Position numbers and translations under genes: made by a program. Shown here in pieces: positions 21,269-21,790 of a stretch of 21,790 nt of DNA. Position 1 is the first letter of the stretch. Every line of letters begins with the position of its first letter. The notes beneath the pieces are model-generated. The model was not told the DNA's origin and made no database searches. It saw nothing but the letters and a program-made list of their open reading frames with translations. The DNA is from Ruminococcus sp. UBA946 (GTDB lineage Bacteria; Bacillota; Clostridia; Oscillospirales; Ruminococcaceae), in the NCBI GenBank assembly GCA_002293295.1, contig DBCY01000066.1, positions 2,087 to 23,876 on the forward strand, given 5' to 3'.

Positions 21269-21790
21269 TTAAAAAAGGGGTTTATAAACACTACCCCTTC
21301 CCCTCCCCCCGCACTCCCTCTCGCACTCTTCCGAACAGAACACCTCGTCAGAACCCTGAGAAATAAACGGTTTAGTGCAGAATTTGCAAAGCCGGAGCGG
21401 ATTGGCTTCATCGGTCATCATAAAATTGAGTATAACCCGGATAATGAGTGACAGCGAATGAAAATCCCATACTATAGCGGGTTTCCTGTCAAGCACAACG
21501 CGGTATGTAGGCGCGACGCACTCAAAAGCCTGTATGCTCTTCTGGATAAGTCCGCGGTCGTACCTGTCCTCGTCGCTGTCGGTGAAATCATTGTAATAAA
21601 AGTATACCGACATCAATTCAAACGCCCATTGCCTGAACTGCTGTAAAAGCCAGTCGAATCTCTCGGCATAATCGCGCAGAAATCCCATGTTCACAGCTCC
21701 CGGATTATACCCCAAAGTCATTAACAGCGCGTTCATCTCATTGTCATTGGCAACATGCCAGCGCAGTGTCTTGCCGTCCTTATAAAAATC
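21269..21790 (-). CDS. Protein with C-terminal Cys-rich zinc knuckle, 5' end outside window
   Basis: The frame is open from the stop at 21269-21271 to the window edge (173 codons visible), including 18 codons upstream of the internal ATG at 21736 (DFYKDGKTLRWHVANDNEMN), so the true start lies beyond the edge. Most of the visible part is helical (FLRDYAERFDWLLQQFRQWA, then LIIRVILNFMMTDE). The C-terminus has LRLCKFCTKPFISQ then VFCSEECERECG: a CxxC-CxxxC knuckle of the kind found at the ends of regulatory or abortive-infection-like proteins. I do not recognise the family with certainty. The tail GRGRGSVYKPLF runs up to the LRR fragment, which may have replaced its original end. Confidence 0.7.
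   Translation of the reverse strand, partial: DFYKDGKTLRWHVANDNEMNALLMTLGYNPGAVNMGFLRDYAERFDWLLQQFRQWAFELMSVYFYYNDFTDSDEDRYDRGLIQKSIQAFECVAPTYRVVLDRKPAIVWDFHSLSLIIRVILNFMMTDEANPLRLCKFCTKPFISQGSDEVFCSEECERECGGRGRGSVYKPLF

Overview
The window looks like accessory DNA from a low-to-mid G+C Firmicute, probably an anaerobic Clostridia member. The reasons are strong AGGAGG ribosome binding sites, a Firmicute-type Mu-like prophage, a Clostridia-type large serine recombinase, and frequent Zn-ribbon and LRR genes. This assignment is inference from gene content. The window is a mosaic of a broken prophage, IS debris, a broken integrase and two host-side accessory operons.

Region 1 (1-6420) is a Mu-like transposable prophage. 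In order it carries a leftward repressor (cut by the window edge), an operator/promoter region, a Ner-like regulator, transposase A, target-selection ATPase B, two unknown small genes, a Mor-family activator, a scaffold-like protein and a major capsid protein. Terminase, portal, protease, tail and lysis genes are absent, so it is either a deletion remnant or a very reduced element. The repressor, ner and the first ~40 codons of A are much more AT-rich than the rest, as if the immunity module had been swapped.

Region 2 (6421-9120) is a junkyard: a cluster of G/C-rich hairpins, a truncated IS4-type transposase (minus strand), and a large serine recombinase that has lost its N-terminal catalytic part. 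The recombinase gene ends across a 23-base match to the 3' end of a tRNA, which is probably an attachment-site remnant.

Region 3 (9121-12324, minus strand) is an operon driven by a near-consensus promoter at 12296-12324. It encodes a cytoplasmic LRR protein with twelve 22-residue repeats, a 20-residue Zn-ribbon stub, an intact RtcB-type RNA ligase and a small Zn-ribbon ORF fused to a frameshifted LRR fragment. A second, decayed copy of the rtcB/LRR junction lies at 20934-21268, on the far side of region 4.

Region 4 (12467-20880, plus strand) is the most interesting part. It is a compact operon behind a 21-bp palindrome and a strong promoter: an XRE regulator, a divergent Hsp70-like protein with an eroded ATP site, an intact Hsp70/actin-fold ATPase fused to tandem PH/GRAM-like domains, a remnant of a third Hsp70 paralog, an 878-aa HerA/DUF87-type ATPase, a single-span membrane protein, an HExxH metallopeptidase and a 96-aa protein. 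I do not recognise this combination as a named system. My reading is a membrane-associated, NTP-driven conflict, defence or secretion-like machine with a protease effector, but that function is inference.

Region 5 (21269-21790, minus strand) is the 3' part of a gene for a protein with a C-terminal Cys-rich zinc-knuckle; its 5' end lies outside the window.
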